Origin: Ochotona curzoniae | Lineage: Eukaryota > Chordata > Mammalia > Lagomorpha > Ochotonidae | DNA: 64,000 nucleotides | Assembly (NCBI RefSeq): GCF_017591425.1 | Contig: NW_024465777.1 | Span: forward strand, 1,798,001-1,862,000 | Reading direction: 5' to 3' | Shown here: positions 10,611-21,566 of the stretch, in pieces | Layout: every line of letters begins with the position of its first letter | Position numbering within the stretch: position 1 is the first letter of the stretch | Made by a program: the position numbers and the translations under genes | The notes under the pieces: model-generated | Told to the model about the DNA's origin: nothing | The model's input: only the letters and a program-made list of their open reading frames with translations | Databases searched by the model: none

Positions 10611-10948
10611 GGGCCCGGCGCGGTGGCGCAAGTGGTTAAAGGTCCTCGCCTTGCACGCCCGGGATCCCATATGGGCGCCGGTTCTAATCCCGGCAGCCCC
10701 GCTTCCCTTCCAGCTCCCTGCCTGTGGCCTGGGAAAGCAGTCGAGGACAGCCCAAAGCTTTGGGAACCTGCACCCGCGTGGGAGACCCAGAAGAGGCTCC
10801 TGGCTTCGGATCGGCATAGTATCGGCCCATTGCGCTCACTTGGGGAGTGAATCATCGGACGGAAGATCTTCCTCTCTGTCTCTCCTCTCTGTATATCCGC
10901 CTTTCCAATAAAAAAATAATAAAAATAAATCTTTAAAAAAAAAAAAAA
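10611..10948 (+). mobile_element. Young C-SINE, full length, intact target duplication
   Basis: One of the best preserved copies. Head GGGCCCGGCGCGGTGGCGC, box A-like segment at about 10,622-10,638, box B-like GGTTCTAATCCC at 10,680-10,691, end TATCCGCCTTTCCAATAAA, then AAATAA-type repeats, TCTTT and an A17 run. Target duplication AAGAAGCACT at 10,601-10,610 and 10,949-10,958. It differs by only about a dozen bases from the copy at 32,894. Confidence 0.95.
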
Positions 10949-11149
10949 AAGAAGCACTAAGGAGGAGGGGGGGGACAAAGGGTAAGCATGTAAAAGATCA
11001 GACAGGACACAGTCAAAAGACACAGGCTCCCCTGCCTGCTCTCCCTAGGACTGTGTTTCTTATAGGTAAGTCATACTTGCCAACAAGTTCCAAAACAGTG
11101 TTGTCAGAATTAAAAACAAAACAAAACTAGTCCTTAGGCTCACACCCAT

Positions 11150-11370
11150 ACCTAGCACAACGGGCAATGGAATCCTGAGGTCTAGTCTTGTGTCCCAAAT
11201 TTGCTAGTTTTGTAACTCCTGTAAAATTATTATAAGTCTGAGTTAAAGATTCTTCATTTATAAAGCAAATGACAACGTGTCCCACCTACAAGATTGTATA
11301 GGATCAAATGAGACACTGTATGTCGAAGTACTTTGTACACTATAAAATCAGTTATTGCTATATTATAGGC
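11150..11370 (+). mobile_element. MIR fragment
   Basis: GTCTAGTCTTGTGTCCC, TAAAGATTCTTCATTTATAAAGC and AGGATCAAATGAGACACTGTATGTCG with GTACTTTGTACACTATAAA match the order of MIR core and 3' half. Confidence 0.65.
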
Positions 11371-11639
11371 ATACAAAGCAGTTAGAGTGTACCTTTGGCC
11401 AGTTGAGGTGTAAAGCTTTACTTAGAAAGTCCTCAGTTCTAGAATACTCTGTGATCCAGGCTACCTGTCTATCTCAAGTCCTTCTCTCTCTAGCAGCTGA
11501 AAGTTTTATATTCCCTTCCTAATTTCACTGGTTATCTTATCTCAGCAAGACTCCCTGAACAACTCTGACCAAATGACTCCAGGTTTGTAAAGACAAGCAG
11601 ACCTGATAACATCCAACAGCCGTTTTGGTTCTAACATTC

Positions 11640-11815
11640 TGGGTTTCCTGTCCTATGCTTCCGAAGCACTGTGTTCATAGCTGTGCGTAAGTAAATTCTA
11701 CTCTCTACCTTTCATTATAGCTTTATTTTACACTATCCACTAAGAGGAGGGATTGTCCTACGAAATTTTATATCCCCCTACAACACCCAACACGGAGCTT
11801 TATAGACGGAAAACG
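11640..11815 (+). mobile_element. Possible L2 3' end
   Basis: CACTAAGAGGAGGGATTGTCC then TTTTATATCCCCCTACAACACCC resembles the L2 3' end motif (base order of 'gagggcagggattgt...tatccccagcacc'). It is weak. Confidence 0.35.
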
Positions 11816-12680
11816 GTAAAAAAAAAAAAGCATTGCTCAACTCGCCCTGGCCTAGTTTCTCATTTTTTATAATTATCCATATCGGGCAATAATTATAGAA
11901 TTTTTATCCTTTATACTCCTTTTGTATATCCACAGACCTGACACAGTATGAAATACATAAGTCAATATTTTTTAAGGGTCTAGTACCTAGTTCATTTCTT
12001 GATCAACGCGAAAAGAGCTCCGATCTATCTGCAGATGGAACTAAATCTACTGCTGACTTACATAAACACATCATTTAGCAGAGTATCACAGAAGGAAATC
12101 CCTTATTATACCAAATAGAAACAAATGAAAAGTCTCCAAGGCCATCAGAGTGGTAGAAAATCAGCAGATTTGGGCTCTATAACTCATTGCTTGGTGCACA
12201 ACCTTCTAAAATGGAGCCAGAGATCTCCATCCGCTAGTATCTGTGTTCTTCCGCGGACCCTTCCCCCGAGTGTGCCGGATCTAGTTCTAACAAAGAGAAT
12301 ATGGCAACAGTCACAGATGTCACTTCCAAGATGAGGCTATAAACAAACGGCTTCCTTCACGTGAGTTTTGCACAAATCTCCTGGCTGTTTTGATGAAGTA
12401 GCTGTTATGCCAGGGGGGCCTATGGCACAGGAACTGAAAGGTGATTTCATTCGCCAACCAGCAAGGAACTCGGTCCAATTGCCCAGGAAGAAACGAATCC
12501 TGCTGGCCTCTACTGAGTGAACTTGGAAGACGGTCCTTCCACAGTCAAGCCTAAGATGACCGCAGCCCTGGTGAGCTGTCACTACGGCCTTAGAGTCAAT
12601 CCTAAAGCAACGATACCTTCAAGCAATGCTCAGTTTCCTCACCTACAGAAATAAACAGCTAGAATGTCCTGCCTACATTT
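11816..12680. other. Mostly unassigned tract
   Basis: An A12 run at 11,818, AT-rich single-copy looking sequence, and a weak MIR-like stretch at 12,140-12,210 (GTAGAAAATCAGCAGATTTGGGCTC). No exon or RNA gene recognised. Confidence 0.35.
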
Positions 12681-12682
12681 TC

Positions 12683-13255
12683 TTAATTTTTAAAGCAGAT
12701 TTATTTTTTTTTTTAAAAAAGATTTAGAAAGGCAAATATACAGAGAGGAGGAGAGAGAGAAAGCAAGATCTTTCATCTGATGATTCACTCCCCAGTGGCC
12801 GCAATGGTTAGTGCTGAGCCAATCCGAAACCAGGAGCCTCTTCTAGGTCTCCCATGTGAGTGCAAGATCCTAGTGCTCTGGGCTGTCCTCGACTGCTTTC
12901 CCAGGCCAAAAGCAGGTACCTGGATGGGAAGCGGGCCACTGGGGTGGATCAGAACCGGAACCCAAATGGAATCCCAGTACATGCAAGGAGGCAAGGACTT
13001 TAGCTGCTAGGCTACCATGTTGGGCCCTAAAATAGCTGGGGCTAGACCAGGTCAAAGCCAAGAGCCTGGGACTCCACCCAGGTGTCCTTGATGGGGAGGG
13101 ACCAAGGATTTGCCACCTTTTGTTGTCTTCCCAGACGCATTAGCAGGGAAGCTGGATGAGAAGCAGAGCAGCAGGGACCCAAACTGGCACTCTAACATGG
13201 GATGGCAATGTTGCAGTTAGCAGCTTTAACTTGCTGAGTCACAACACTGGGTCCT
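12683..13255 (-). mobile_element. Older C-SINE, split
   Basis: The tail side is 12,683-12,705. The body resumes at about 13,029 (GGTCAAAGCCAAGAGCCTGG, AAGCTGGATGAGAAGCAGAGCAG) and ends near CAACACTGGGTCC. The interruption is a younger copy. Confidence 0.65.
12706..13028 (-). mobile_element. C-SINE nested in an older copy
   Basis: Inverted tail with a T10 run and AAAAAAGATTTAG, body with GATGATTCACTCCCCAG, head ending CTACCATGTTGGGCCC. Confidence 0.85.
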
Positions 13256-13362
13256 GTGCACATGCCCACGTACATGCATATTTTTTTAATGCAGGGGTGG
13301 GGAAGATGGAGGAAGAATCTAGAATTAAAAGCTTTTAAAAGCGCTGGAGCAGGGGATGAGGG

Positions 13363-13645
13363 CAATGGCTGGCACAGCAGTTAAGTTGCCACTTGAGATG
13401 CCCACATCCCGATCTAGAGTGCCTAGTTTGGTCTACGTTCACTTCTGATCGAGCTTTCTACTAAAGACATACTGTGGCAAACAGCAGATGAAGGTTCAAG
13501 CACTGAGGTCCCCGCCACGCATGTGGGAGGCTTGAGTGGGTTCTCAGGACCTGCCGCTGTCCTGGTCCAGCCTAACCCTGGCCTCAGCAGGCACTGGGGG
13601 GTAACTCGTGACTAAAACATCTCTGTCCCTGCTTTCAAATAACAT
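13363..13645 (+). mobile_element. Old C-SINE
   Basis: GGCTGGCACAGCAGTTAAGTTGCCACTTGAGATGCCC head, end CCTGCTTTCAAATAACATG. Confidence 0.7.
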
Positions 13646-13654
13646 GAAATCTGG

Positions 13655-13745
13655 ACAAAGGATCTTCCGGTCTCTCCTCCTCTCTGTATATTTGACTTTC
13701 CAGTAAAGAAATAATAGTGACAATAATAACTCTTTTTAAAAAAGT
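13655..13745 (+). mobile_element. C-SINE 3' end only
   Basis: Only the last 90 bp: AAGGATCTTCCGGTCTCTCC, CTCTGTATATTTGACTTTCCAG and an A/T-rich tail. 5'-truncated, which is uncommon among the younger type here. Confidence 0.75.
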
Positions 13746-13822
13746 TTTCTTTCATAAGGTCTCAAGTTTCTGGATTGCTGTATGATCTATTCTCCAATGT
13801 CCAATTTTGTTCAACTATTTCC

Positions 13823-14129
13823 TTTTAAGATTTTATTTTTATTGAAAAGTCAGGTATACGGAGAAGAGAAGAGACAGCAATTCAGTCCCCAAGAGGCCAC
13901 AATAGGGGCCAGAGCTGCACCGATCTGAATTCAGGAGCCCAGAGCCTCTTCTGGGTCTCCCACACAGGTGCAGGCTCCCAAGGATTTGGGCCATCCTCAA
14001 CTGCCTTCCCAGGCCACAAGCAGGGAGCTGGGTGGGAAGTGGGGCCACAGGGAATAGAGCCGGCGCCCATATGGAATCCCAGTGTGTGTAACGCAAGGAC
14101 TTTAGCCACTAGGCTATCATGAAAGGGCC
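13823..14129 (-). mobile_element. C-SINE, nearly full length
   Basis: Inverted tail CCTTTTAAGATTTTATTTTTATTG, body with a small loss after GAGAAGAGACAG, head ending GCTATCATGAAAGGGCC. Confidence 0.85.
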
Positions 14130-14474
14130 TAATTTTTTAAATCTCAAAGTCTTAAGTACCATAAGAAAAGAACTTCAACACCAAAGAAATCATATCTCCT
14201 TTTTCTTTTTCAGTCATTGATTCTTAGGTTAAAGAATCAACCTTTGAAACATCTGCTAAATGACTCATGCAATAAGTGAAACTGGAAAGGCAAATGAGAA
14301 CTTAAGTCATTAGCTCCAACACTTCTCCTTGGAGTACAATCCCTACCCTCTCTACCCACTCATCCTACTTCTGCTGTATATAGTAGCTATGCTCTCATGT
14401 ATCATGATACTTCCTAACTCCACTCACATGCACAATATATATACCATACTCCTCACACTTTCTCTCTAAGAATG
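14130..14474. other. Unassigned AT-rich tract
   Basis: No repeat or gene recognised. Confidence 0.3.
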
Positions 14475-14483
14475 ATCCTGAGA

Positions 14484-14822
14484 GCCCGGCGCGGTGGCGT
14501 AGTGGTTAAGGTCCTTGCCTTGAAAGTGCCTGGATCCCAAATAGGTGCCGGTTCTAATCCCAGCAGCTCCACTTCCCATACAGCTCCCTGCTCGTGCCCT
14601 GGGGAAGCAGTCAAGGGCGGCCCAGAGCCTTGGGACCCTGCACCTGCGTGGGAGACTTGGAAAGAAGTTCCTGGTTCCTGGCTTTGGATAGGCGCAGCAC
14701 CAGGCATTGCGGCCACTTGGGGAGTGAACCATCAGATGGAAGATCTTCCTCTCTGTCTCTCCTCCTCTCTGTATATCTGCTTTTCCAATAAAAAGAATCT
14801 TTAAAAAAAAAAAAACCAAAAT
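14484..14822 (+). mobile_element. C-SINE, full length, with target duplication
   Basis: Head GCCCGGCGCGGTGGCG, end CTTTTCCAATAAAAAGAATC with an A12 tail. Target duplication ATCCTGAGA at 14,475-14,483 and 14,823-14,831. It lands at the edge of the L1-like 3' end that follows. Confidence 0.92.
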
Positions 14823-14831
14823 ATCCTGAGA

Positions 14832-15125
14832 ATCGGCAAAATCGACAGCATTTCAGAACTATCCAAACCACTTGGGCAGAATTCTCGGAACATGTACACA
14901 CCAGGACCCTGGGTTGATACTGGGTGACAGTTCCTCATTCCTGGGTGCTAGGACATTCGGGAAGCCAGGTGTGGCTTCGCCACTGCCCACCTTCTTCCCT
15001 TCACCAGAAAAAAAGAAGAAATCACGAATTTAGAAGTAATGATTTTATCTCTTATCCTTAACCCTCGATCCTTCTAACCCTGATCAACCATGTCATTATG
15101 AAAAATAAAAAAGAAATAAAATAAA
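14832..15125 (+). mobile_element. L1-like 3' end, 5'-truncated
   Basis: Shares CAGCATTTCAGAACTATCC, a TGGGTTGATACTGGGTGACAG-like section and the terminal CCTTAACCCTCGATC...TGATCAACCATGTCATTATG section with the longer copy at 42,000-42,720. It ends in an A-rich tail with AAATAA motifs. AAGAATGATC before the SINE and AAGAATTATC after the tail may be its target duplication. Confidence 0.6.
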
Positions 15126-15154
15126 GAATTATCTTGATAAGATTATTTCAAGCC

Positions 15155-15225
15155 CAGCTGAAAACCTGGGGAGCTTTCAAACATTACTATCTGACCAATG
15201 ACCCAACTTCAATGACGCGAGAAGC
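15155..15225. mobile_element. Possible MER5-like fragment
   Basis: AAACCTGGGGAGCTTTCAAACATTAC resembles the terminal part of MER5-type hAT elements. Short and weak. Confidence 0.3.
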
Positions 15226-15289
15226 GGGGAGGCAGCAGGAACAGGAGCTGCTCTATCTAGATGAAAAGCCTAAGAAAATACGAGGCAGG

Positions 15290-15515
15290 TACTGGGGCAC
15301 CTTGGGTCAAGCTATCGCTTATGACCCTGGCATCTGACACAAGAATGCTGGTTCCGATCCAGCTGCTTGCTGATGCCCCCGGGAAGGCAGTGACACTGGG
15401 CCGCTGCTACCCACGTGGGAAACCAGGGTGGGGTTCCTGGCTGCTAGTAACACTAGCCCCTACTCGTGACAACAGCCTCAGACATAAACCTATCCAGACT
15501 CTTTTTATTCCATTC
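15290..15515 (+). mobile_element. Degraded C-SINE
   Basis: GGCATCTGACACAAGAATGCTGGTTCC, CCAGCTGCTTGCTGATGCC and GGGAAGGCAGTGACACTGGG follow the C-SINE order. The end is lost. Confidence 0.5.
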
Positions 15516-15604
15516 TGCCAGTGAGACAGGGTAACAAGAACAGAACCTGAACAGATCGTGTGGTTGGAAGTAGGAACCTCCCCAGAGGTAGAAGCCAGGC
15601 TTAG

Positions 15605-15725
15605 GCGTCAGTTGAGAGCGCAGCTAAAGCCACAGTGAGTGCAGTTCAGACCCCAGTTCCAGCTGTCCGAGTGTGACCTTACCAAAGTGCTTCATTTCTC
15701 CAGGCACCAAATCTAGAGAAGCAGC
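15605..15725 (+). mobile_element. MIR fragment
   Basis: CAGTTCAGACCCCAGTTCCAGCTGTCCGAGTGTGACC then AAGTGCTTCATTTCTCC is MIR core order. Confidence 0.6.
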
Positions 15726-16387
15726 TAAGGAAATCAAGTAGGAACAAACCCTTCTCACAGACCCCAGGGTGACTTCCAGCACAAAACTGAGCGCTCTGGA
15801 ACACAGCTGTCTGCTTGTTTTCCCCCTACATCAAACCTGAAGCTCTGGGAAGCACAGGATTAAGCGTTTCATCTTTACATTCAAACAGATCCATACAACT
15901 TGGCATAGCAGTAAGCGTTCAATGACTAAACTGCTGAGCACTGTGAGTACCTATACTTATGCAGACTTGTAACAGAATTACTCATCTGCCGCACACCGCC
16001 CTTTCACGTAACATTAAATAATGTCTTTCTTATTAATGCCAACTAAAGGAAGTGCGCTCTCTGGAATACTCAGTCACATGAAACACAGGATCCCTACAAG
16101 CTGTTCTGACAGGGCTTCTAAAATCCAGGCCTCCTACTCCCCGAATCATGCATGTAATAATATCTAATGCTTCCATAAAAGTGCTTTCTGAAGTTCATAG
16201 AAAGTAGAATTTAAAGAGCCTCTTTGTAACAAGAATACTTCGAAACCCATATAATTTTTTCATTATATACATCTGCCATAAAACTTTCAAGACATTTCTT
16301 ATGCATGAACTTCATATTTTCCCCAAAACACATATATTTTGACTTTCTTTTCAATTCCTCAAAAACAAGTTACAGGTAATTGCCACT
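15726..16387. other. Unassigned single-copy looking tract
   Basis: A possible L2/MIR tail at about 15,845-15,935 (GGAAGCACAGGATTAAGCG, AGCAGTAAGCGTTCAATGAC). The rest is not recognised and has no exon-like frame. Confidence 0.3.
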
Positions 16388-16520
16388 GGCTAACTTACTC
16401 CTCCAATAGTTAAGGCTGGAGCAAGCCAGAGCCAGGAGCCTGGAACACCACCCAGGTCCCCACTGTGGCTGGGTGGCAGGGACCCAAGCACTCAAGCCAC
16501 TCACTGACTGCCAGGCTGCT
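16388..16520 (-). mobile_element. Old C-SINE, tail part lost
   Basis: AACTTACTCCTCCAATAG, AGCCAGAGCCAGGAGCCTGG and GCAGGGACCCAAGCACTCAAGCC are in inverted C-SINE order. It is cut by the copy starting at 16,521. Confidence 0.6.
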
Positions 16521-16540
16521 TTTTTTTTTTTTTTTAAGAT

Positions 16541-16571
<31 letters not shown>

Positions 16572-16863
16572 TTTTTGAAAAGGCAGATATATAAAGAGAA
16601 GAAGAGACAGAGAAAAAGATCTTCTGTCCACTGGGTTACTCCACCAAGCAGCCACCACAGTAGGCGCTGAGCCAATCCAAAGCCAGGAGCTTCTTCCATG
16701 GGTGCAGGGTCCCAAGGCTTTGGGCCATCCTCCACTGCTTTCCCAGGCCACAAGCAAGGAAAGCTGTATGGAAATGGAACAGCCGGGACCTGAACCAGCA
16801 TCAATACGGGATCCTGGTGCTTACAAGGCAAGGATTTAGCCACTGAGCTATTGCACCAAGCCC
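16521..16863 (-). mobile_element. C-SINE with expanded TTTA tail
   Basis: T15 run, then a (TTTA)n stretch at 16,540-16,575 that is the inverted AAATA tail grown into a microsatellite. The body and head are full length and end TTGCACCAAGCCC. Confidence 0.9.
16540..16575. repeat. (TTTA)n microsatellite
   Basis: About nine tandem TTTA units inside the tail of the surrounding C-SINE. Confidence 0.95.
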
Positions 16864-16879
16864 TGCCAAGATGCATTTT

Positions 16880-17140
16880 TAAAAAGATGTAATAACGGGT
16901 GGGGTGACAAAAAAAAGGAGGGCAAGACAGACAAGGAGATCTTCCATCTCCTGACTCATTCCTCAAATGGCTAAAGCCAGGAAGGCCATTTGTGTCTCAC
17001 GTAGATCACAGGAGCCCAGGTGCTTGAATCATTTTCCAAAGCTTTCCCAGGATCATTAGTAGGGACCTGAATCAGAGCAGCCAGGACAAAACTGGTACTT
17101 AGACATAAGAATACATCGCCGGTGGTGGCTTCACCCCCTG
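16880..17140 (-). mobile_element. Old C-SINE
   Basis: GGAGATCTTCCATCTCCTGACTCATTCCTCAAATGG and TCATTAGTAGGGACCTGAATCAGAGCAGCC show the inverted order. Diverged. Confidence 0.6.
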
Positions 17141-17221
17141 CACATCACTGGCGGCTTCCAGGGTACATGAGCAGGAATGCTGGATTGGAAATGGCATAAT
17201 CAAGACTCAATCCAGATATTG

Positions 17222-17548
17222 TGGCATGGAGGAAAGAGACAGAGAGGAAGATCTTCCCCCTCAAGCGGCCAGAGCCGAGCCGAGCCGATGATTCACTCAG
17301 CTCACTCCCCAAGTGAGCACAACGGCCGGTGCTGTGCCAGTCCAAAGCCAGGAGCCAGGAACTTCTTTCTAGGTCTCCCACACGGGTGCAGGGTCCCAAG
17401 GCTTTGGACCGTCCTGGACTGCTTTCCCAGGGCACAAGCAAGGAGCTGAAGGGGAAGCGGGGCCACCTGGATTAGAACCAACAACCATATGGAATCCCAG
17501 CACATTCAAGGCAAGGACTTTTAACCACTACGCTACTGAGCTGGGCCC
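17222..17548 (-). mobile_element. C-SINE lacking its tail end
   Basis: Begins inside the body at GAAAGAGACAGAGAGGAAGATC, with a small extra repeat of GAGCCGAGCC, and runs to a head ending CTACTGAGCTGGGCCC. Confidence 0.85.
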
Positions 17549-17889
17549 TACCTCTCTTCCTCTCTTTTCAGTAATCTGTATTGTCAACCGTTTTCTCCAC
17601 ACCATCCTAAATGCTCCAAATACAAAAGTCATCACATTCCTGTTCATTTATAACCTCCCCTGCACAATGACCATGTAATATCCAAACCCAAACTGTACTA
17701 CAAACCGTGTAATTACAATCAGTCTTAACCAAACCTAAATATGAAGATACATTAAGTAACAAAGAAGTAGATACTCTTTAACAGAAGCACAGTATAAAAT
17801 CTAGAGTCTCTAAGAAACAAACACCCGTCGTGGTGCCAAACGCACATCTGTGTAGAAACTCAAAGTATGTTGTTGTACAAATGAAAACC
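17549..17889. other. Unassigned tract
   Basis: C/T- and A-rich sequence, perhaps an eroded L2. Nothing firm. Confidence 0.25.
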
Positions 17890-18178
17890 CATGGCCAGCA
17901 TTGTGGCGTAACTGCTTCAGCAGCCAGCCGTATAGCACAGGCTTCCCGTTTGAGCAGCAGTGTGAAATCCTAGCTGCTTCATTTCCTATCCAGTTCCCTG
18001 CTGATGCACCTGGGAGAGCAGCAGAAGACCCAAGGACTCAGGGCTCTGCACCCATACAGGAGACCCAGACAGTGCTCCTGGCTCCCGGCTTGGCCCAGCC
18101 CTGACCACTGTGAGCTATCTGCAGAATGAACCAGTGGATGGAAGTTATCTCTTTCAAATAAATATTAAAAAAAAAAAC
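17890..18178 (+). mobile_element. Old C-SINE
   Basis: Head GGCCAGCATTGTGGCGTAAC, body with GGGAGAGCAGCAGAAGACCC, end CTTTCAAATAAATATTAAAAAA. Confidence 0.75.
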
Positions 18179-19476
18179 TTGAAATAAAAACAGCAGAGTA
18201 AAATTTCCAGCACAAGAACCAAAAGAGACGCACAGAGAATGCTGAAATAAGTTTAAAATATTGCCAATCAGATTCCAGGGCAATTCTACCCAGTCACATG
18301 TGGAGTGCCACAAGCAAGCACAGTGCACTTGAGCACCACATCACATCCGCGACGTGACACCACGACACACGTGACTTCGAAGTAAGCCAAGATTTAACGG
18401 GCCAGTCCTCCCTCTTCGATGAGCAGCAGTTGGATCTCTTCCCCATGCTCCCCGCACCCCCGCACCAACACTGCCCTGAAGCCCAGCCACAGAAATGCAG
18501 GCGTTAAGTCACACAATACTAAAAGTTAGGAGGAAATGAACAAGCCACCTGACACTTTCCTGGCACAATCTAAGCCGATTAGTGTAAGTTGCAAACACGA
18601 CTGAGAGATTCCAGTGTGCTGAAACTATTCTTTCTCTGCAAACTAAAAATAACCTATTGATCAAAATGGGAGCATTCCATAAGTATTTGTGTCCTGTCAG
18701 TAGCCCAAAGTTCCATTTCCTCAAAGACTTCATCTAGCCTAGAGTCTTACTGGATCCAAGAATCTCTACCTCTCCAGTCCCCAACCCAAACCTGTGAAAT
18801 GGTGTAATCTAAATTATACTTGGGCTCTGGCTCTTTGGAAGGATATATGTAAGCAAGAAGCCTGTGGACGCTAATCCCGTCACAGATACTGGGACAATCA
18901 TGGTGAACAAACTGAACTCTGTAACTGCATTTTTCACCTTAAAAGTTTAAATGAGAAAAAAAAAAAAAAAAAAAAAAAAAAAAGAATCCTAAATGCTTTT
19001 CCTCATATTTTTATTAAAGTTTCTCTTCCAATAAACAAATATGTACAGAGTCTCATAGCTCCTGCCTTGTGTAAAGCCATAACTGGAAGAAGGGCTGAGC
19101 TATAGCAAAGAACAACAACAACAATAAAAAAAAAAAAAAGAAGGACAAGATAGAACATGATCAGGGAGCCAGCTAACTGCTTTTCGCTCAGGCAGGAAAG
19201 GAAGCAGCCTCACCCACACACACAAGGCCAAAGGGTGTCCCGTCGTCAGCCAGTGCTTTGCACCTGGGAATACATACGTGGCTCTGGAGACGGACTTATG
19301 TCCAAATAGCTTCAAGAACCTTCTGAGAAGCTGCGCAGGCTGTCCCGAAACACTTTGATCGTCTCGGGCAAACAAGCCAAGCCAGCATTGTGGATTGTTC
19401 AGTCCTACGGAGCTGAGACAGGGGCTGGAATCCTACTAACAGGAAGTGAGAATAGAAAGGAACTCCAAACCCTGTC
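18179..19476. other. Long stretch without recognised repeats
   Basis: The longest C-SINE-poor block left of the CpG island. It contains an isolated A28 run at 18,956-18,983 after TTTAAATGAG, which could be the tail of a retrocopy or L1, and A-rich CAA/ATAAAA repeats at 19,110-19,140. No frame with exon-like borders seen. Confidence 0.35.
18956..18983 (+). repeat. Poly(A) run of 28
   Basis: Uninterrupted A28, not attached to a C-SINE end. The sequence upstream has no recognisable SINE body. Confidence 0.9.
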
Positions 19477-19523
19477 CTCGCTCGCTCTCTCTCGCTCTCT
19501 CTCGCTCTCTCTCTCTCTCTCTC
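19477..19523. repeat. (CTCGCTCT)n / (CT)n simple repeat
   Basis: Three CTCGCTCTCT-type units followed by pure CT. Its six-frame product is the artificial Arg/Glu/Ser-rich stretch seen in local open frames. Confidence 0.9.
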
Positions 19524-20417
19524 ATCAGGCCCTGGAGTAAACCAGCACTTCTCCCAAGGCAAAAAATAACCATGGGCTTCAACCTTCCTTGTTTCTGGCA
19601 ATGACACGAGGAAGCTTCTAAATGTCACTGCCGCCCTGCAATCACCTGGGACACACATTAACCTAAACTTCTACAAATCCAAGCTTCAAGTAGTCTTCCC
19701 TTGCTCTTCTTTTTAAGTTTTTCTTTCCTTTTTTTTTTTAAAAAATTGCTTATTTATAAAATCTATCCCCACAGAAACACTGTTCATGGGGAAAACACCT
19801 TCACTTGAAATCACCCAATAAAGTTTCAACGTAACAGAGAAAACCACAAACTGCATCACAACCTCAGGATTCAGGAAACCAAAGACTATCAGAGCTGGAA
19901 AGATTCTTGCGGAGGACTCATCCAGTCCAACATCGACAGCGGGAAGCTGGGCTCCAGCAACTGCCAGTCCTGGGCAGGGAACCCACTCTGACACGGCAGT
20001 AAGTGTCTCGACTGCTGTTCTAACACGAAGGCCAAACTGCTGCCCCCTTGTAGTTCTTTTCTTGACCCATCCCATATTAGGGAGGCGCATTTAGGGAGTG
20101 AATGGTAATTTGTATTTTGCTTCTTAGAAAATTTAGGAAGCATATAAGAGAGAAACTTTGGGAATCAAGGCATAGGGGAAAGCAGTAACTGGTGGGGTCA
20201 CTCCATAGAGTCCCAGACCAGGAGAATCCAGAGATGGTTTCTGTTTCATTTCTTTTGTCCTCCGATTCTTGGGCCACTGCCTCTCAGACATTCAGCTTTG
20301 TTCAGCATATGATGTGGCATAGGATGCATGAGCAAGCCGGGAGTCCAAACACTTAAGTCCTAGATCCAAATTTGCTCCAAACCTCCTTTTCCTCTTAAAA
20401 TTTTAAAACAAAAGCCG
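19524..20417. other. Unassigned tract
   Basis: At 19,880-19,930, ATCAGAGCTGGAAAGATTC then GGACTCATCCAGTCCAAC resembles a motif common in ancient mammalian interspersed repeats, family uncertain. The remainder is not recognised. Confidence 0.35.
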
Positions 20418-20682
20418 GGGGGGGGGCAAGCATTTGACCCAGAGGTTGAAGAGGTCAGCTAAGACTTCGGCATCCCATAGCCCGATTCCTGAGTTTGACT
20501 TCCAGCTCCAGCTCCTTATCCCAGCCTCCCACCAAAGCAGACAGAATCACTAGTAGGCAGCAGGTGACAAGCGCTTGGATTTCTGCCACCTGACTCTTGA
20601 CTGACCCAGCCCCGGCTGTTACAGGCAATTACCGGATGAGAGCTCTTTCTCTGTCTCTGCTCTCTGTTACCAAATAGAGAGA
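20418..20682 (+). mobile_element. Old C-SINE
   Basis: G9 run, head GCAAGCATTTGACCCAGAGGTTGAAGAGG, CCTGAGTTTGACTTCCAGCTCC, end CTCTGTTACCAAATAG. Confidence 0.65.
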
Positions 20683-20687
20683 GAAAC

Positions 20688-20966
20688 GGGGGGTGGAAGT
20701 GCTGTGGCCCAGTGACTCCTACGTGAGTACTGTTAGAGATCCCACTGCTGTGCCTTCAATCCAGCTCCCTTCAGATGTGCTGGGAAAAGTAACAGATGAC
20801 GGCCCCAGTGCTTGTGCCCCTGAAACCCCCATGGAAGACTCACACAGAGCTCTGGAATCACGCCTTCAGATCAGCACAATCTAGGGCTGTCACAGCCATT
20901 TGGGGAGTGAACAAGCAGATGAAAAATCTCTCTCCTCTTTGCCCTTCAAATAAATTATCTTTTAAA
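20688..20966 (+). mobile_element. Old C-SINE
   Basis: GTGGAAGTGCTGTGGCCCAGTG head and GCCCTTCAAATAAATTATCTTTT end. The younger copy at 20,981 is inserted at its tail. Confidence 0.75.
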
Positions 20967-20980
20967 AAAAAATGAATAAA

Positions 20981-21300
20981 CCGGGCCCGGTGCAGTAGCC
21001 TAGCAGCTAAAATCCTCACCTTGAACACACCAGGATCCCATATGGGCGCCTGTTCTAATCCCAGCAGCCCCACTTTCCCATCCAGCTCCCTGCTTGTGGC
21101 CTGGGAAAGCAGTTGGGGACAGCCCAAAGCCTTGGGACTCTGCACCCACATGGGAGACCAGGAAGAAGCTCCTGGCTCCCGGCCTCGGATCAACCCAGCT
21201 CTGGCCACTGCAGCCATTTGGCGAGCGAGCCAGCAGATGGAAAAAACTGTCTTTCCTCTCTATAAATCTGCCTTTTCAATAAAAATAAATCTTTTTTAAA
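20981..21300 (+). mobile_element. C-SINE, full length, with target duplication
   Basis: Head CGGGCCCGGTGCAGTAGCC, end CCTTTTCAATAAAAATAAATC. Target duplication AAAAAATGAATAAA at 20,967-20,980 and 21,301-21,314, made from the A-rich tail of the older SINE. Confidence 0.93.
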
Positions 21301-21566
21301 AAAAAATGAATAAAACTAGTTTACAAAACAAGTTTTCAGCTTTCAATCTGCTTCGTTTACCAGTCACACTCACTGTTGACCAAGCTTTTCGCCCAGGTGG
21401 TCACCCTGGTGGCCATTCTTCCTGCTTCAGATAATCAGACCATTCTGGAAACTGAATGCAGATAACAGCTCAGGGAAGCCACCTGATTTTCGCTACTCTA
21501 CAGGAACGTGTAATCTACCCCACATGCTTGCCCCATGACCTGCAACAGAGCTTTCAAGGTACACAA

